Origin: a virus
IMG/VR virus record: IMGVR_UViG_3300048009_000017
Location: 1-22,638 of that record
Direction: 5' to 3' (one strand)
Length of the DNA stretch: 22,638 nt
The position numbers and the translations under genes were made by a program. The notes under the pieces were generated by a model that was not told the DNA's origin, made no database searches, and saw nothing but the letters and a program-made list of their open reading frames with translations. Below, piece after piece: positions 22,048 to 22,638 of the stretch (position 1 is the stretch's first letter; every line of letters begins with the position of its first letter).

Positions 22048-22638
22048 GATTATTCGAAAAGACCTTCTAATCGATGATGTCGATTATGAGAACCTGTGTC
22101 TTGTTATCAACCAACACAAACGTTTCTTTTTATCAAAGGGTATGGAGAAGGGTGATGTCGTATGTCTCAACCTTCCGGCTGATGGTATATCGTATATCGC
22201 ATCCTATATCGCATGTCTTGAACTGGGACTACCGTTATTCATATGGGACAACTTTCTCTGGGATATTACAAATGATGAATACATGCATGATGGCGCAGAT
22301 GATTTTGTAAAGAGAAGTGATAGGGTCATTGACAATATCACCAACTGGACAACCAAGTTCAACACCAATCGTCACTTTGTCCAACATACGATATATGATG
22401 AGGACATAAATTATGAGTTGTTTCCGTATTGGAGAAAAGCATTTGAGGCTCTTGGAAAGACTGGGTTCACTTCATCGTATGAGGGTGTCAGGGGTATGCC
22501 GACAGATGATGTCCAACCGTGGCGGGTCGATAAAGAGGACATTGCAATCGTAGTGAACTATAATCTGGATTCCGACGAACCTAAATTCGGAGATGTCACC
22601 CATCAAGAACTTCTGTCTGGACTGAAAGACTTTCCAAA
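22025..22638 (+). CDS. second ANL-like paralogue with degenerate ATP loop (3' end outside window)
   Basis: The frame is open from ATG 22025 to the window edge, giving at least 204 residues. It overlaps the previous gene by 23 nt. The N-terminus is clearly paralogous to that gene: SKGMEKGDVVCLNL against SGVEKGDKITISL, and SYIACLELGLPLFIWD against SIIACAELGLVLFLLD. At the place of the ATP-phosphate loop it reads IAIVVNYNLDSDEPKFGDVT instead of the Ser/Thr/Gly-rich sequence, though the following THQEL aligns with SHREV. So the fold is likely kept but adenylation is probably lost or altered. It may be a scaffold or regulatory partner of the first protein. The full length and C-terminus are unknown. 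Confidence 0.78.
   Translation, partial: MNAIISREIIRKDLLIDDVDYENLCLVINQHKRFFLSKGMEKGDVVCLNLPADGISYIASYIACLELGLPLFIWDNFLWDITNDEYMHDGADDFVKRSDRVIDNITNWTTKFNTNRHFVQHTIYDEDINYELFPYWRKAFEALGKTGFTSSYEGVRGMPTDDVQPWRVDKEDIAIVVNYNLDSDEPKFGDVTHQELLSGLKDFP

Noticed and set aside
1-22638. tRNA genes, CRISPR arrays, insertion sequences, attachment sites
   Set aside because: None seen by eye: no cloverleaf-like CCA-ended segments in gaps, no spaced direct repeats and no transposase-like product. A tRNA or covariance-model scan would be needed for certainty.

Overview
The window is a densely packed, one-strand (all +) stretch of a tailed double-stranded DNA phage. It is most likely a marine T4-like myovirus of a Gram-negative bacterium. 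The sequence evidence is: phage-type class I ribonucleotide reductase genes nrdA and nrdB; a SegE-like GIY-YIG protein; a gene-transfer-agent-type three-TM holin; many small conserved proteins I recognise from marine T4-like phages; stop/start overlaps at most gene junctions; and three copies of the T4 late-promoter octamer TATAAATA next to gene starts. No tRNA, rRNA, CRISPR array or insertion sequence was seen. No terminase, capsid or tail gene is present, so the exact lineage cannot be fixed.

Layout. (1) 1-1794: the 3' part of a membrane CHASE2-class III nucleotide cyclase, which is surprising cargo for a phage. (2) 1866-3499: a DUF932 protein behind a strong sigma70-type promoter, then a peroxiredoxin. 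(3) 3585-5288: a second sigma70-type promoter and an overlapping trio of two HExxH metalloprotein genes and a PD-(D/E)XK nuclease. (4) 5326-14930: a long co-directional block opening with a late promoter. It holds a ligase-like DUF6267 protein, a Lys/Arg-rich protein, a multidomain nucleotidyltransferase, a DUF5824 protein, a 535-aa bead-string protein, a Cys-rich protein, a cupin-like protein, an AT-rich orphan, a coiled-coil/TM protein, an acidic EF-hand-loop protein and a SAP/HeH-like protein. (5) 14967-17254: two conserved phage proteins, a tiny FxxF-motif protein, a holin and a secreted DUF481-like beta-barrel. (6) 17266-22638: a consensus sigma70 promoter, nrdA with an embedded glutaredoxin, nrdB, a 38-aa zinc-ribbon gene, a SegE-like gene, and two tandem paralogues of the ANL adenylating-enzyme superfamily, the second cut by the window edge.

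How it fits together. Host-like promoters precede metabolic and takeover genes (DUF932, metalloprotein/nuclease, nrd). TATAAATA late promoters precede the block in which several proteins carry an N-terminal or internal (I/L/V)xE|(A/S/G) motif. That motif resembles the T4 capsid-targeting and gp21 prohead-protease site. My main inference is that several proteins of block 4 are packaged in the head, trimmed by the prohead protease and delivered with the DNA, and that the 535-aa protein may be a polyprotein cut into several small modules. The other leading novelty candidates are the tandem ANL proteins (one with a conserved nucleotide-binding loop and no C-terminal lid, one with a degenerate loop), the nucleotide cyclase, and the phage beta-barrel next to the holin.
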